Part shown: one piece after another, positions 5,436-5,889 of the stretch
Layout: each line of letters opens with the position of its first letter
How positions within the stretch are numbered: the stretch's first letter is position 1
DNA from: Pseudomonadota bacterium
GTDB taxonomy: Bacteria; Desulfobacterota; Desulfovibrionia; Desulfovibrionales; Desulfovibrionaceae
Assembly: GCA_023435825.1 (NCBI GenBank)
Contig: JAEZMB010000224.1
Coordinates: forward strand, 1 to 5,889
Length of the DNA: 5,889 nt
Reading direction: 5' to 3'
Made by a program: the position numbers and the translations under genes
Notes under the pieces: model-generated
What the model was told of the DNA's origin: nothing
Seen by the model: the letters and a program-made list of their open reading frames with translations, nothing else
Databases searched by the model: none

Positions 5436-5889
5436 TCAATTACAAGCCACGGCGACGTCCTCGGCCGCCGAGCCGCACAACCGGGCCATGAGGCTCTCCA
5501 CGCCGTAAAGCGCCTCTTCCAGCCGCCTGGCATGGTCCTGGCCGGCCAGGGACGAGGCCTGGATGGCAGTGGCCTGGGCCAGGGTCTCGGCCAGGGATTG
5601 GCCGGCCCGGTCCAAGGGGGCCAGGGACCGCCCCACAGCCTCGGCGCTGCCTTGGCCCTGGGCCCGGGCGGCCTCGGCGTCGCCGGCGATGGAGCTCAAG
5701 GCCGCGCCCACCCGGCCGGAGAGGTCGAGCAATTCGCCGGCGGCGGCGTTGGCGGCGGTCAAAAGGCCGGCGTTGCCCTCGGCCTGGGCCATGACCCGGC
5801 CCAACCGGGCGGCGGTCTGGGCGGCGGCGTCCTTGGAGCGCTCGGCCAGTCGGCGAACCTCGTCGGCGACCACGGCGAATCCCCGGCCG
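5436..5889 (-). CDS. Methyl-accepting chemotaxis protein, C-terminal part (partial)
   Basis: The reading frame enters from the right edge and ends at TGA (5436-5438), giving 150 C-terminal residues. It opens with GRGFAVVADEVRRLAERS (5888-5835), the highly conserved part of the chemoreceptor signalling tip that contacts CheA and CheW. A long Ala/Glu/Gln-rich helix without breaks follows, as expected for the descending arm of the cytoplasmic coiled-coil hairpin, with heptad-like hydrophobic spacing (for example LLDLSGRVGAALSSI). The end, VAVACN, carries no CheR/CheB-binding pentapeptide. The sensor domain, any membrane segments and the start lie outside the window, so the ligand cannot be judged. 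The gene ends 52 bp upstream of feoA on the same strand. There is no strong terminator between them in that direction, so read-through into the feo operon is possible. Confidence 0.93.
   Translation of the reverse strand, partial: GRGFAVVADEVRRLAERSKDAAAQTAARLGRVMAQAEGNAGLLTAANAAAGELLDLSGRVGAALSSIAGDAEAARAQGQGSAEAVGRSLAPLDRAGQSLAETLAQATAIQASSLAGQDHARRLEEALYGVESLMARLCGSAAEDVAVACN

Noticed and set aside
5540..5660. Recurrent GGCC and CCAGGG words in the chemoreceptor gene, considered as DNA repeats.
   Set aside because: They reflect repeated Ala, Leu, Gly and Gln codons in a coiled-coil coding region and have no regular unit.
1..5889. Search for CRISPR arrays, insertion sequence ends, tRNA genes, toxin-antitoxin pairs or phage genes.
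   Set aside because: I saw no regularly spaced repeats, transposase motifs, cloverleaf with a CCA-type end, or characteristic gene pairs. A covariance-model or profile search would be needed to exclude small RNAs.

Overview
The window is very GC-rich and its genes end codons mostly in G or C. Together with the style of the FeoA/FeoB proteins and of the chemoreceptor fragment, this suggests a free-living, motile, high-GC anaerobe of the Desulfovibrio/Solidesulfovibrio type. That assignment is an inference from sequence style; no rRNA or other phylogenetic marker is present.

Layout, left to right. (1) Positions 1-34 are pure G/C homopolymer tracts able to form hairpins, followed by a small uncharacterised gene on the + strand (54-437). 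(2) A YbaK-type Cys-tRNA(Pro) deacylase gene lies on the - strand (483-956), convergent with the first gene. (3) A ~300 bp divergent intergenic region carries a plausible promoter for the deacylase and leads to a + strand gene for a DUF429-type, RNase H-fold protein (1254-2093). (4) A short convergent gap (2094-2218) holds two inverted repeats, one of them a probable two-way terminator. (5) On the - strand, read right to left, come feoA (5132-5383), feoB (2625-5135, ATGA overlap with feoA) and a small exported two-cysteine protein gene (2219-2539). (6) The right edge holds the C-terminal 150 residues of a methyl-accepting chemotaxis protein (- strand), whose gene ends 52 bp before feoA.

Functionally, the core is a ferrous iron uptake operon. 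FeoB is the GTPase-gated inner-membrane Fe(II) channel and FeoA its small cytoplasmic SH3-like partner. The exported protein may be a periplasmic accessory made from the same transcript. The AT-rich gap before feoA contains a candidate Fur operator next to a hairpin-plus-T-tract that is oriented as a terminator on the opposite strand. YbaK is a translation quality-control enzyme, and the DUF429 protein has an intact set of acidic residues but no known role; neither has an obvious link to iron.

I did not find a mobile element, CRISPR array, tRNA/rRNA or a clearly novel multi-gene system. The points most worth a second look are the feoA leader (Fur-like site plus inverted terminator), the small exported protein after feoB, the enlarged acidic loop and altered gate motif in FeoB, and the DUF429 protein.
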